This document shows positions 1-7,904 of a stretch of 64,000 bases of DNA, in pieces. A model generated the notes under the pieces. That model worked only from the letters and a program-made list of their open reading frames with translations, was not told the origin of the DNA and searched no databases. Numbering within the stretch: the first letter of the stretch is position 1; each line of letters starts with the position of its first letter. Origin of the DNA: Cohnella terricola (GTDB taxonomy: Bacteria > Bacillota > Bacilli > Paenibacillales > Paenibacillaceae); assembly GCF_007786475.1 (NCBI RefSeq), contig NZ_VNJJ01000002.1, positions 434,001 through 498,000 of the forward strand, in the 5' to 3' direction. Made by a program: the position numbers and the translations under genes.

Positions 1-450
1 CGAGGCATTGCTGAACTTGACCCGGACAACGTCCCCCTCCGTGCAACGGATCGTCGGACCGGGAACCGTCCCGTTAAACGTCCAAGCCGGAAACTTGACG
101 CCTTGCGCGATCTCGATGTCCTTCTCGAACGAGACGATCTCATACTCCCGGAGTGTTCTGCCATCTGGGAGGGTGCTGACTTTGCCGTAGTCAAAATTGC
201 TCAGCGCCTCCCTCGCCATGACCAGCCCTTCGGTCACTTCTGTTCCGGGCGTGAATCCATGCTGCATGCCGTGCGAGCCGTGCCCGCTCTCGGCATGCCC
301 TTCGTGGCCCTCGTGAGACTCTGCATGAGCCGATCTCCCGCCCAGCAAGGCACCCGGATTAAGCAGCGCACCGCCGATCAAGGCGGCTGCTCCAGCCGCA
401 CCCGCCTTCAAAAAGCTTCGCCGCGAGATTTGTTTTCTCCGATCAAACAT
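1..450 (-). CDS. Multicopper oxidase, Tat-exported, N-terminal part only
   Basis: The reading frame is open from an ATG at 450 to the left edge, so only the first 150 codons are visible. A GGAGGGA ribosome binding site lies just upstream (about 455-462). The protein opens with a twin-arginine signal (SRRSFLK, residues 9-15) and a hydrophobic Ala/Gly stretch. A His-rich linker follows (repeated HEGH, HGSHG and HGMQHG patches). The first cupredoxin domain then begins, marked by NGTVPGPTIR, a hallmark of multicopper oxidases and copper nitrite reductases. The catalytic ligands lie outside the window, so laccase, copper oxidase and nitrite reductase cannot be separated. An exported copper enzyme is well supported. 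It reads away from the Lrp/chromate genes and has two palindromic sites in front of it. Confidence 0.85.
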   Translation of the reverse strand, partial: MFDRRKQISRRSFLKAGAAGAAALIGGALLNPGALLGGRSAHAESHEGHEGHAESGHGSHGMQHGFTPGTEVTEGLVMAREALSNFDYGKVSTLPDGRTLREYEIVSFEKDIEIAQGVKFPAWTFNGTVPGPTIRCTEGDVVRVKFSNAS

Positions 451-486
451 TGTCGTCCCTCCAATTATCTTGTATTAAACTAATGT

Positions 487-504
487 TTTTGTCCTAGGGA
501 AACA
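487..504. promoter_or_regulatory. Candidate operator, weak copy
   Basis: This site has a CCTAGG centre and a perfect right half (GGGAAACA) matching the palindrome at 591-608. Its left half is degenerate. It sits 37 bp in front of the oxidase start, where a repressor or activator would act. The regulator is unknown. Confidence 0.4.
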
Positions 505-590
505 TTTTGCCCAAAAAAAACCACTTCTGCACACCAGTATACGAGCGGTAAGTGTTTCTGTAAAGACATTTTTTTGTCTGTAACCACAGA

Positions 591-608
591 TGTTTCCCTA
601 GGTAAACA
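591..608. promoter_or_regulatory. Candidate operator, near-perfect 18-bp palindrome
   Basis: TGTTTCCCTAGGTAAACA is palindromic except for one base pair. A second, weaker copy lies 104 bp away at 487-504. Both are in the 300-bp divergent region between the multicopper oxidase and the Lrp-type regulator. I do not recognise the motif as a known Fnr, NsrR, CsoR or CopY site. The rest of 451-754 is AT-rich with no further gene. Confidence 0.5.
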
Positions 609-754
609 CTCAATTCTGGAAAATAAAATTTTAACCGATCATTGATGCGGAAATTAAAATAGGCCATAATGTTTCATATAGAAATCAAAATGGAGTATTT
701 ATATTCATAACGAAACCAATATCACAATAATACTTTAAGGAGTTGTTTGGCCTC

Positions 755-1204
755 ATGCCCATCGACGATATCGACCGCAGCATTATCAAAGCCCTGAATG
801 CCAATGGGAGACTCTCCTATACCGACTTGGCCAAAGACATCGGTCTTTCGCGCGTGGCGATCCAAGCAAGAGTGAACGCCTTGATGGAAGAGGGTGTCAT
901 TGAACGATTCACCGCCGTAATCAATCCCGAGAAAATCGGAATTACGGTATCGGCTTTCTTTAACGTCGAGGTCGAGCCGAAGAGTTTGCAAAGCGTGGCG
1001 GATACGCTTGCCGACGAGCCTGCCGTCACCAGCCTCTATCATATGACCGGTCCGAGCAAATTGCATATGCACGGCTTATTTGAGAATACCAAAGAGATGG
1101 AAGTTTTTCTGAACGAGAAGCTGTACAAACTGCCGGGCGTCGTCAGCGTAGATTGCCAGCTGCTCATCAACCGGTACAAAAGTAGAATGGGAATGAGGTT
1201 ATAA
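755..1204 (+). CDS. Lrp/AsnC family transcriptional regulator
   Basis: The 149-residue product begins with the usual Lrp/AsnC pattern ([19 protein letters not shown]), followed by a winged helix-turn-helix at about residues 10-55. A RAM effector domain (residues about 65-145) follows. An upstream TTG at 743 is also in frame, but it abuts the AAGGAG site at 737-742, so ATG 755 is the better start despite a 12-nt spacing. The stop is 4 nt before the first chromate transporter gene. That position suggests it controls the transporter pair, which is an inference; Lrp regulators usually sense amino acids or related small molecules. Confidence 0.85.
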   Translation: MPIDDIDRSIIKALNANGRLSYTDLAKDIGLSRVAIQARVNALMEEGVIERFTAVINPEKIGITVSAFFNVEVEPKSLQSVADTLADEPAVTSLYHMTGPSKLHMHGLFENTKEMEVFLNEKLYKLPGVVSVDCQLLINRYKSRMGMRL

Positions 1205-1208
1205 CGCG

Positions 1209-1808
1209 ATGGCCGAACAAGCAATTCCAAGACAGTATGCTCAGCTTGCTTGGTCGATGGGCAAAACGGGGATTCTCGGTTACGGAGGAGGGCCTTCCGT
1301 CATTCCGTTGATTCGATACGAGGCCGTGAACAAATATCGCTGGATGGACGACGACGAATTCGGGGAAATACTCGCCATCGCCAACGCGCTGCCCGGACCG
1401 ATCGCCACGAAGATGGCCGCCTATCTCGGCTTCCGCCAAAGAGGCGTTCTCGGTTCGATCTTGGCGATCGTTGCGCATATATTGCCTTCCTGCGTCGCCG
1501 TAATCGCATTGCTGACGTTCGTCGATTTTCTGAGCAGCTCGCCCGCCGTTCAAGGAATGATCGCCGCCGTCATGCCGGTCATCTCCGTCATGCTTGGCCT
1601 GATGGCTTATGAGTTCGCCAAGAAAGCTTATCAGGGGCTCGGTAAAATGATGGCCGTCGTCTTCTGCGCCGTTTCATTCGTCCTGCTGCAGTTGATAGCC
1701 GTTCACCCGGCTATCGTTATCGTGCTTTTCCTGGCTTACGGCGCCGTCCATTTCCGCATAGCCGCCAAGCTGTCGAAGAAGAAACCCGAAGGAGCCGACC
1801 CTTTATGA
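1209..1808 (+). CDS. Chromate transporter, short-chain CHR subunit 1
   Basis: The 199-residue membrane protein has the CHR-family signature early (GYGGGPSVIPLI) and the conserved NALPGPIATKMA segment near residue 60. About five hydrophobic segments follow. Short-chain CHR proteins are half the size of ChrA and work in pairs of opposite membrane topology, exporting chromate. The partner gene overlaps by 4 nt (ATGA), so the two are translationally coupled. Family membership is clear; the actual anion has not been shown for many CHR proteins. A second such pair lies at 34.4 kb. Confidence 0.88.
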   Translation: MAEQAIPRQYAQLAWSMGKTGILGYGGGPSVIPLIRYEAVNKYRWMDDDEFGEILAIANALPGPIATKMAAYLGFRQRGVLGSILAIVAHILPSCVAVIALLTFVDFLSSSPAVQGMIAAVMPVISVMLGLMAYEFAKKAYQGLGKMMAVVFCAVSFVLLQLIAVHPAIVIVLFLAYGAVHFRIAAKLSKKKPEGADPL

Positions 1809-2344
1809 AAGATTTGATCGATCTTTTCCTTGGTTTTTTCTGGCCTAACCTGCTCGGCTATGGCGGCGGACCGGCTTCGATTCCACTCAATTATCGGGAA
1901 ATCGTAACCCACTACGGCTGGGCAACCGACCATCAATTCTCCAATATTCTTGCGCTAAGCAATACGCTTCCCGGACCGATCGCGACCAAATTCGCGGCAT
2001 TCGTCGGATACGACGTCTCCGGCGTAGTCGGGGCGATCGTCGCGCTGGCCGCTACAGTCGTCCCGTCTGCGATTGCTCTTATCGTGCTGCTGAGGCTCAT
2101 GGCCAGATATCGGTACTCCTCCGTCGTAAAGGGCATGACGCTGCTCGTTCAACCCGTCATTGCCGTCATGATGATCGTCCTCACCTGGCAGATGGGCGAG
2201 ACGTCCATCGATTCCCTGGGCGTATGGCAAGCGGTTATCATCGCTGCGGTCGCTTTCTGGGCCATGCAAATCCGCAAAATCCATCCGGCTCTGGTCATCC
2301 TGTGCGCGTTCGTCTACGGGGGATTGGTCGTTCCCCATATTTAG
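1805..2344 (+). CDS. Chromate transporter, short-chain CHR subunit 2
   Basis: The 179-residue partner of the preceding gene carries the same landmarks (GYGGGPASIPL near residue 20, NTLPGPIATKFAAF near 58) and several transmembrane helices. An AAGGAG site lies 10 nt before the ATG, inside the upstream gene. The pair should form one heteromeric chromate exporter. Its stop overlaps by 4 nt the stop of the convergent PAS-GGDEF gene, so no terminator fits between them. Confidence 0.88.
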   Translation: MKDLIDLFLGFFWPNLLGYGGGPASIPLNYREIVTHYGWATDHQFSNILALSNTLPGPIATKFAAFVGYDVSGVVGAIVALAATVVPSAIALIVLLRLMARYRYSSVVKGMTLLVQPVIAVMMIVLTWQMGETSIDSLGVWQAVIIAAVAFWAMQIRKIHPALVILCAFVYGGLVVPHI

Positions 2345-3312
2345 TCCTCCGAATGCGTCACCCGGTTTCGGCCTCCGCTCTTGGATGCGTACAAGGCCTG
2401 GTCCGCTTTCGCGATCAAAGATTCGGCGGTATCCTCTTCAGATACGGTCGCGGCTCCCAAACTGATCGTAACCCGATATTCGCCCCAATCCGCTTCCTCG
2501 ATCGATTTGCGGAATCTCTCGGCCGCAATCACGGCACTCTCCCGATTGGCCCCAGGCAAAATAATGGCGAATTCTTCCCCGCCGTAGCGGGCCAAGACAT
2601 CAATGCTCCGAATTTGCGCTTGAAGCTCCTGGGTCAATCTCCTTAAAATCTCATCCCCTACGGGGTGCCCGTAGGTATCGTTGATCCGCTTGAAGTAATC
2701 GATATCGAGCAGTACCATCGCGAACGGATTCCGCGATCTTGCGAACGCGGCGAAAGCCGCGTCAAGGCATTCCTGGAAAGCTCTCCGATTGCTCACGCCG
2801 GTAAGCCCGTCCGTTAAAGCCTGCAACTCCAGCGTCCGGTTTAGATCGGTCAGTTCCTCCTGCTTCTTCTCCAGTTCCTTGTGCAGAGCTTTTAACGCTT
2901 CGTGCGCCGCGTCCTTTTCCTTGTTCAGTTCCTCCAGCTTTTTGGCCGCGTTCACGATGTCCTTCTCGTACTCGATCCTCTTCCGCATTTCGATCAACAC
3001 GCACTCGATATAGACTTGGTCGTCCCGTTCCCGGAGAACTCCGTTCAATAACACGGGCACTTCATGACCATCCTTCTTCTTCAGCGTAAGATAGATTTCA
3101 TTAACATGGCCGTGGAGCTGAATATAAGGGTAAAAATAAGTATGGAAAAAGATCTTGTTCGCAACCGTCAAGAAAGCTTCGATATGATGATGAAGCATAT
3201 CGCCGCTTTCATACTGCAACAAGTTAAGCAGCGTCCGATTCGCTTCCGTAATGACGCCGGCGTTCGTTAGCGTGAAAAACCCGCAAGGCAAATCGTTCAA
3301 CTTATCGTCCAT
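2341..3312 (-). CDS. PAS-GGDEF diguanylate cyclase, RsbP-like sensor half
   Basis: The 323-residue soluble protein has three parts. An N-terminal PAS domain (about 1-110) opens with LNDLPCGFFTL and closely resembles, from memory, the PAS domain of B. subtilis RsbP. A charged coiled coil follows (about 112-160). The C-terminal GGDEF domain (about 162-320) has an intact active site GGEEF at 244-248 and an inhibitory RxxD site (RSID, 235-238) five residues before it. It should make cyclic di-GMP with product feedback. The RsbQ-like hydrolase gene sits 24 nt upstream in the same direction. In the RsbQ/RsbP pair the output is a PP2C phosphatase; here it appears to be replaced by a cyclase. Confidence 0.9.
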   Translation of the reverse strand: MDDKLNDLPCGFFTLTNAGVITEANRTLLNLLQYESGDMLHHHIEAFLTVANKIFFHTYFYPYIQLHGHVNEIYLTLKKKDGHEVPVLLNGVLRERDDQVYIECVLIEMRKRIEYEKDIVNAAKKLEELNKEKDAAHEALKALHKELEKKQEELTDLNRTLELQALTDGLTGVSNRRAFQECLDAAFAAFARSRNPFAMVLLDIDYFKRINDTYGHPVGDEILRRLTQELQAQIRSIDVLARYGGEEFAIILPGANRESAVIAAERFRKSIEEADWGEYRVTISLGAATVSEEDTAESLIAKADQALYASKSGGRNRVTHSED

Positions 3313-3336
3313 TAGGCCGCAGCCCTTTCCAGATCA

Positions 3337-4158
3337 TTAGGCGTATTCCGTTTCTAAATATTCCTTGATCAGCCTTGTCGTTTCTTCCGGATGGCTTAAG
3401 TGGGGATAGTGCCCCTTCGCCTGCATCACCTTCAAGGTGCTGCCCTTGAGATGGGCGTGCAAGTAATCCCCGACTTCCTTCGGGGCGATGCTATCCTCCG
3501 AGCATTGCAGAATAAGCGACGGAACCGTCACCTTGTCCAACTCTCGGCGGCAATCGGCGTAGAAAGTCACTTCCGCGAACTGGCGGGCGATCGCGGGATC
3601 TCTCGAGCAGAAGCTCTTCTCCAGCTCGCCCGCCAGTTCGCCGCGTTCGGGATTGTTCATGACGATCGGCGCCAGATAGCTTGCCCAACCAGTGAAGTTC
3701 ATTTCCATCATCGTGAGCAGTTCTTCGATATCTTTCTTTTCGAACCCCCCGTAATAATCGGGAACATCGTTCAGATAACACGGGGAAGCTCCAATCAGGA
3801 TAAGCCTTCCAAATAAGTCCGGCTCGGCGATGGAAGCGAGCGTTCCGATCATCCCGCTGACCGAATGTCCGACGAATATCGCCTTGCGCAGATCAAGCTC
3901 CTTGGCGATCTCCAGAACGTCCTGGGCGTATCCGCTGAGTTGGCCGTATTTGGCCGGGTCGTAATGATTCAAGTCCGATCGTCCCGAGCCGACGTAGTCG
4001 AACAAGATCACACGATAGTTCTGTTCGAATTCGGAAGCGACGTATCGCCACATCTCTTGATCGCACCCGAATCCATGGGCGAATAGAATCGGCCGCTCTC
4101 CCTTACCGCTGATCCTGACGTTATTCCGATCGAAAACGCTAGCCGCCATATCATTCAC
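3337..4158 (-). CDS. RsbQ-like alpha/beta hydrolase
   Basis: The 273-residue protein shows the alpha/beta hydrolase fold with an HGFG oxyanion motif (28-31), nucleophile Ser99 in GHSVSG, Asp222 in SEDSIAP and His250 in GHYPH. The length and triad spacing match RsbQ, the energy-stress signalling hydrolase related to plant karrikin and strigolactone receptors. Translation starts at GTG 4158 behind GGAGAGCGG, or at ATG 4149. The PAS-GGDEF gene follows in the same operon. By analogy with RsbQ/RsbP, the hydrolase would supply or process a small hydrophobic ligand for the PAS domain. That coupling is inference. Confidence 0.85.
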   Translation of the reverse strand: MNDMAASVFDRNNVRISGKGERPILFAHGFGCDQEMWRYVASEFEQNYRVILFDYVGSGRSDLNHYDPAKYGQLSGYAQDVLEIAKELDLRKAIFVGHSVSGMIGTLASIAEPDLFGRLILIGASPCYLNDVPDYYGGFEKKDIEELLTMMEMNFTGWASYLAPIVMNNPERGELAGELEKSFCSRDPAIARQFAEVTFYADCRRELDKVTVPSLILQCSEDSIAPKEVGDYLHAHLKGSTLKVMQAKGHYPHLSHPEETTRLIKEYLETEYA

Positions 4159-4175
4159 CCGCTCTCCGATAAATG

Positions 4176-4217
4176 AACAAAAACCGAGAAATCCGCTTCG
4201 TTCGCCGGACTTCTCGG
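4176..4217 (-). terminator. Terminator after the sigma factor gene
   Basis: A 12-bp stem (4184-4195 with 4206-4217, one G-T pair) with a 10-nt loop is followed on the minus strand by TTTTTGTT. It separates the sigma factor from the hydrolase/GGDEF operon. Confidence 0.85.
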
Positions 4218-4226
4218 CTTAGCCGT

Positions 4227-4769
4227 TCAACCCTTTTCCAATTGCTTTTTCAACAGGTCTCGGCCTCGCTTAAGGCGGGATTTGACCGTGTTCATCTTCA
4301 CGTTGTTCAGCTCGACGATCTCCTCCATCGACAGATCCAGCACGTAACGCTGATAGACCATCAGCCGATAAGCTTTCGGCAGCTTCTGGATCGCCTCGAG
4401 CATATACTCCGAAGCTTCTTTCAGAATCAGCGCGTCCTCCGGACGATGGGCTTCGGCCACTTGGTCTTCCCAGCCTTCGTGCTTCATCATCGGATGGTTT
4501 AGCGTGAGCTTCGTCTTTCTTTTGCGCAGCATATCGATGCAGATGTTCTTCGCCGTCGTGAAGATAAGCGAGGAGATCGAACCCGCCGGGTCCAACCGCT
4601 CGAAGTTCACGTATAGCTTCAGGAACGTCTCTTGCACCGCTTCCTCGGTATCCGTCGTGCTGCGAAGGATTTTCCAGGCGAAGCTGAATATTTTATCTTT
4701 ATAATGCTCGAATAATTGCTCATAGGAGACAACCGGCATTCCTCTGCCGACGGCAGGCTGCATATCCAT
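4227..4769 (-). CDS. ECF-like RNA polymerase sigma factor
   Basis: The 180-residue protein has sigma-70 region 2 (YKDKIFSFAWKILRSTTDTEEAVQETFLKLY split over about residues 25-55) and region 4 (YQRYVLDLSMEEIVELNN, then VKSRLKRGRDLL), without regions 1 or 3. That layout is the ECF layout. An in-frame ATG lies 30 nt further out, but AAGAGGTG at 4777-4784 sits 7 nt before ATG 4769, which is therefore preferred. A TATAAT box lies at 4808-4813. No anti-sigma gene adjoins it, which is unusual. An ECF-type promoter occurs at 16.9 kb, but nothing links it to this factor in particular. Confidence 0.85.
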   Translation of the reverse strand: MDMQPAVGRGMPVVSYEQLFEHYKDKIFSFAWKILRSTTDTEEAVQETFLKLYVNFERLDPAGSISSLIFTTAKNICIDMLRKRKTKLTLNHPMMKHEGWEDQVAEAHRPEDALILKEASEYMLEAIQKLPKAYRLMVYQRYVLDLSMEEIVELNNVKMNTVKSRLKRGRDLLKKQLEKG

Positions 4770-4866
4770 AGGTTTGCACCTCTTCTCTGTAAACCACAAT
4801 ATCCCCTATTATAACACTAGAGAGCTTGTATGTTTGAAATTCACAGAAAATTCGCAAAGACTTTAA

Positions 4867-5544
4867 TCAGCGCCCTGGAACGAACTTCTTAACCCAGTTG
4901 CCGAAGCCCGAAGGGTTGCGGGATTGAATCAGCACGATACCTTCGCCGCGGAATCTGCAGACGAGTCCCTCTCCGCTCGTAATGCTTGAAAACCAGCCTT
5001 TAGACGCTTTTTCGATCGAATAATGAACGTAATCCGGCCAAGCGACCAAATGTCCGTTGTCGATAATGCGTTCCTCTCCGGGCTCGAGATTGATCGCGTG
5101 AATCGCCCCGTAAGACGACAGGAATACCGTGCCGGAGCCACTGATCTCGACAATGAAAAATCCTTCCCCGGACAGGAGCCCACGGCTTAAGTTCTGCATC
5201 TTCGTATTGACCTGGATTCCGCTCGTTCCCGCAAGAAATCCGTCCTTCTGAACGAGCAACCGATAAGAGCCGTCCAGTTCGACGGCTTGTATGTCGCCGA
5301 TGGACGACGGAGCGAGCAGTACTTCCCCCGCGCCTCTGTTCGCCGAAAGCTCCTGGAAGAAAAAAGTTTCTCCGCTCAGCATTCTGCCGAGTCCCGCCAT
5401 AATGCCGCCGTCCGCAGTTCCTTTAACGTCAACGTTGGGCGACATCGAGACCATCGCTCCGGATTCGGCCTTCACGCTCTCTCCGGCGCTCAGATGAACC
5501 TTAAGCAAAGCGAAAGCGCCCTGGTACAATACTTCGTATTTCAT
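4867..5544 (-). CDS. AIM24 family protein
   Basis: The 225-residue protein starts with KYEVLYQGAFALLKVHL and carries the glycine-rich beta repeats of the AIM24 family (ESGAMVSMSPNV, GSGTVFLSSYGAI). This bacterial family is named for a yeast mitochondrial protein; its biochemical role is poorly defined. A longer frame reaches 5613, but GGGGAGGA sits 6 nt before ATG 5544. No signal peptide or membrane segment is visible, so it should be cytoplasmic. It stands alone between the sigma factor and a small membrane peptide gene. Confidence 0.85.
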   Translation of the reverse strand: MKYEVLYQGAFALLKVHLSAGESVKAESGAMVSMSPNVDVKGTADGGIMAGLGRMLSGETFFFQELSANRGAGEVLLAPSSIGDIQAVELDGSYRLLVQKDGFLAGTSGIQVNTKMQNLSRGLLSGEGFFIVEISGSGTVFLSSYGAIHAINLEPGEERIIDNGHLVAWPDYVHYSIEKASKGWFSSITSGEGLVCRFRGEGIVLIQSRNPSGFGNWVKKFVPGR

Positions 5545-5690
5545 GAGAGTCCTCCCCTTGGCATCGACCCGATCCCGACAGCAATCTTGCAGATCGACTG
5601 TCGAATCTACCAATTTACTGCCGATTCTTGATACGGCTTATGAACATACTATCAAATCGGGAGACGTTTGCAAGTCCATGTTGTATGCAC

Positions 5691-5720
5691 GAAAAAAAAG
5701 CGGAAGAAAGAATCTCTTCC
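5691..5720 (-). terminator. Terminator after the 35-residue peptide gene
   Basis: GGAAGA and TCTTCC arms are followed on the minus strand by GC and a run of eight T. It lies 29 nt after the small peptide gene and supports that gene being transcribed. Confidence 0.75.
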
Positions 5721-5748
5721 ACCCGCCATTAAGAGGTTGCCTTATCCG

Positions 5749-5856
5749 TTATTCCTCGTTGAATTCCATGATCGATTCCGCTTTCTCATGGCTGGCGACC
5801 ACGATTAGGACAACAATGGCTAGCGCCATCACCCACCCCATTATCATCACCTTCAT
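5749..5856 (-). CDS. Small membrane peptide, 35 residues
   Basis: A short frame starts at ATG 5856 (or the ATG at 5841) and ends in TAA at 5749. It encodes one hydrophobic segment (WVMALAIVVLIVVAS) followed by an acidic tail (HEKAESIMEFNEE). The composition fits a single-pass membrane peptide with its C terminus in the cytoplasm or outside. The ribosome binding site is weak. Support comes from the clean hydrophobic/acidic layout, the solitary position and the terminator just downstream. No family is recognised. Confidence 0.55.
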   Translation of the reverse strand: MKVMIMGWVMALAIVVLIVVASHEKAESIMEFNEE

Positions 5857-5944
5857 CCCGTCAGAGAGATTGACTGTTTATCGATATTCACAGTCTATCC
5901 GGACGGTTGAAGGATTATGACGAGATTGGGCAAGAGGTTCGATG

Positions 5945-5984
5945 GAATAAAGAAGCCGTCGGCACCACGAAGGGTGCAGGCGGC
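5945..5984 (-). terminator. Terminator after telA
   Basis: A 12-bp stem with one mismatch (5955-5966 with 5973-5984) precedes TTCTTTATT on the minus strand, 24 nt after the telA stop. The T tract is imperfect. Confidence 0.65.
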
Positions 5985-6007
5985 TAGGTGTATCGAAACG
6001 ATAGGGA

Positions 6008-7108
6008 TTAGTCCAAAAAGCTGGTCACGCCGGGCTGTTGAATCGCGGGTTGGGCAGGCGCCGAACTCGTGCCCGGCTGCAAGCCGAGGCGTTGGCCCAT
6101 CTGCTTGTTGATCTCTTGCAGACGCGTCGTTTGTTCGGTCGCGGAAGCGATAATCGTGCGGTTGGACTCTTCGCAGCGGGTAATCGCAGACGTCAGGTCG
6201 TTCATCGCCTGGTTGATCTGCTCCATCGACATCGCCGAGCGGGTCATCGCCTGCGTCGTCTTCTGCGTCGTCTCGTTCAGCATGCGCGCGTTCTCCGCGA
6301 ACTGCTTGCCGAGCATGTCGTTCGTCGCGTTCACCGCGTCGATGACTTTCACCTGGTCTTCGAGCGCCGTCGCGATCATCGCGGACACCGTGATCAGATG
6401 CTGCGTCTTGTCGATCGTCGCATCGACGGAATCGATCAGCTTGTCGTTGTTGTCGTTAATGATATCCGAACCGGCGATCGCTTGCTGATAAAGCATGACC
6501 ATCTCGGTCAGCGCCTGAATCCGGGTAACGACTTTGCGCAGGCCGCGCTCGAGCTGAGCTTTGCGGTTCTCGTTCTGCGGTTTGGCGATCTCTTGCTCGA
6601 ACAGCGTCTTTAATTGGTTGCCCATCTCGATCCGCTGTTGAACGTTGTACATTTCCTGAAGGCACATTTGCTTCAGGTTGCGCATGTGCACGACGTTCTC
6701 TTCGAGCGTATCCTTACCGTTGCGTAGCGACGAGATAATCGATTGAACGTTCGTTCTGACCGACTGATACTTCATGATATAGTTCTTCATCGGCGTCTTG
6801 CGGAGAATTTTCTGCATCAACGACAGGTCCTTACTGCGATTCAGGTCGTCGACTTCGTTGCGCAGTTTCAAAATATTGCCCGCGATCTCCGAGCGTTTGC
6901 CGCTGAGCAGATCGTTGAGCGGCCGTTCCAGCAAGGTCAGGTTCGCCCCGGCCTTCTCCATCGTTTTCTGGCCCATTCTTCCGATTTCGTCCATCAAGGA
7001 ATCCAGTTGCGTCGCGTCCGTCTGCGCGATGCGCTGAATCGTCGCCTGCGCTTCCTGTTGGACCCTTGCCACGTCCGATTCCTTAAGCAGAATAGCTTGC
7101 GTGCTCAT
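6008..7108 (-). CDS. telA: Toxic anion resistance protein, TelA family
   Basis: The 366-residue protein is largely alpha-helical and coiled coil, with no signal peptide or membrane segment. It contains the TelA family's conserved body (LERPLNDLLSGKRSEIAGNI near 60, QIYQQAI-like VMLYQQAIAGSDI near 210). GGGAGGA lies about 9 nt before the ATG. TelA/KlaA is linked to tellurite and antimicrobial peptide resistance, mechanism unknown. It follows xpaC by 20 nt, the same pairing as xpaC-yaaN in B. subtilis, and closes the Ter locus. A Gln/Pro-rich tail (residues about 345-366) is poorly conserved in composition. Confidence 0.9.
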   Translation of the reverse strand: MSTQAILLKESDVARVQQEAQATIQRIAQTDATQLDSLMDEIGRMGQKTMEKAGANLTLLERPLNDLLSGKRSEIAGNILKLRNEVDDLNRSKDLSLMQKILRKTPMKNYIMKYQSVRTNVQSIISSLRNGKDTLEENVVHMRNLKQMCLQEMYNVQQRIEMGNQLKTLFEQEIAKPQNENRKAQLERGLRKVVTRIQALTEMVMLYQQAIAGSDIINDNNDKLIDSVDATIDKTQHLITVSAMIATALEDQVKVIDAVNATNDMLGKQFAENARMLNETTQKTTQAMTRSAMSMEQINQAMNDLTSAITRCEESNRTIIASATEQTTRLQEINKQMGQRLGLQPGTSSAPAQPAIQQPGVTSFLD

Positions 7109-7128
7109 GAGTGAATCCTCCCGTCAGA

Positions 7129-7827
7129 TTAATTGCCTGCGCCATATCTTTGATGAATGAGCTCGGCCCTGTTCTTCAACTCGATAAGGTCCTTCTGCTC
7201 AATAAAGCTCGTATAAGTCGTAATCTGTTTGTCGATATCCCTGATACCGTTCAGCAGCAGCCGGCGATTCTGCCGCTTGGCTTCTCCGCTTAGATGGATA
7301 AACGGCGTAATCGCGCCATTCAGATCCTTCAGGACGAGCCGTTGGATCTTATGATTGATCTCCCCGTTGTTGAAAGCGACAAGCTGCGGGATGATCCGGT
7401 TTAATCTGACAAGCAGCGCCAACGTGCGCTGCACGATCTCGTTGTCGAGATTGTTCTTCTCTCCTTCGAGCAGCACCATGTCCTCGATCGTTCCGATATA
7501 TTCCATCACCGTGTCCCATTCCGGTCCCAAGCTGCTCGCTGCCGAATGCACAGGGGCCCCCTGCGCTTGCGAGGCAGCCAAGGCTTCCGGCGGCTGCGGC
7601 TGCGACTGCGACTGCGGCGAGTCGACCCTCCGCTGCTCGGCGGTCGCTGCTTCTCTCTCCGCGGCCAGCTTGGCCACTTTGAGCTCGGCTTGATGAATGA
7701 CCGAGCCGAGCATCGTCCCGAGAACGGGGAAGATGAACGCAACCGGGACAGGAAGAAATTTATACGATATCAGACCGGCGACATAACCAACGATTACGGA
7801 GGCAAGCCCCCATTTCGAACGAAGCAA
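7129..7827 (-). CDS. xpaC: XpaC-like membrane-anchored protein
   Basis: The 232-residue protein has two N-terminal hydrophobic segments (about 7-42), a charged Gln/Pro-rich linker (about 60-95) and a helical C-terminal domain. This matches the XpaC family, named after an activity on an indolyl phosphate dye, whose true role is unknown. Translation starts at TTG 7827 behind GGGAGGT. A sigma-A-like promoter lies at 7860-7888, so xpaC-telA can be transcribed apart from the upstream ATP-grasp gene. XpaC is regularly found with TelA, suggesting a membrane complex. Confidence 0.82.
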   Translation of the reverse strand: MLRSKWGLASVIVGYVAGLISYKFLPVPVAFIFPVLGTMLGSVIHQAELKVAKLAAEREAATAEQRRVDSPQSQSQPQPPEALAASQAQGAPVHSAASSLGPEWDTVMEYIGTIEDMVLLEGEKNNLDNEIVQRTLALLVRLNRIIPQLVAFNNGEINHKIQRLVLKDLNGAITPFIHLSGEAKRQNRRLLLNGIRDIDKQITTYTSFIEQKDLIELKNRAELIHQRYGAGN

Positions 7828-7859
7828 GTGAGTACCTCCCGTCTTGTCTCATTGGTTTA

Positions 7860-7888
7860 AGTGTAGGGTTTTGCGCAGCTCTCGTCAA
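7860..7888 (-). promoter_or_regulatory. Sigma-A-type promoter of xpaC-telA
   Basis: TTGACG (7883-7888) and TACACT (7860-7865) are separated by exactly 17 bp on the minus strand, 33 nt before the xpaC start codon. Confidence 0.6.
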
Positions 7889-7904
7889 TTTTTTATCCGA
7901 AGTT

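Noticed and set aside
4173..4502. Plus-strand frame of 109 codons opposite the sigma factor
   Set aside because: It lies antisense to a well supported gene, runs through its terminator and has no family resemblance.
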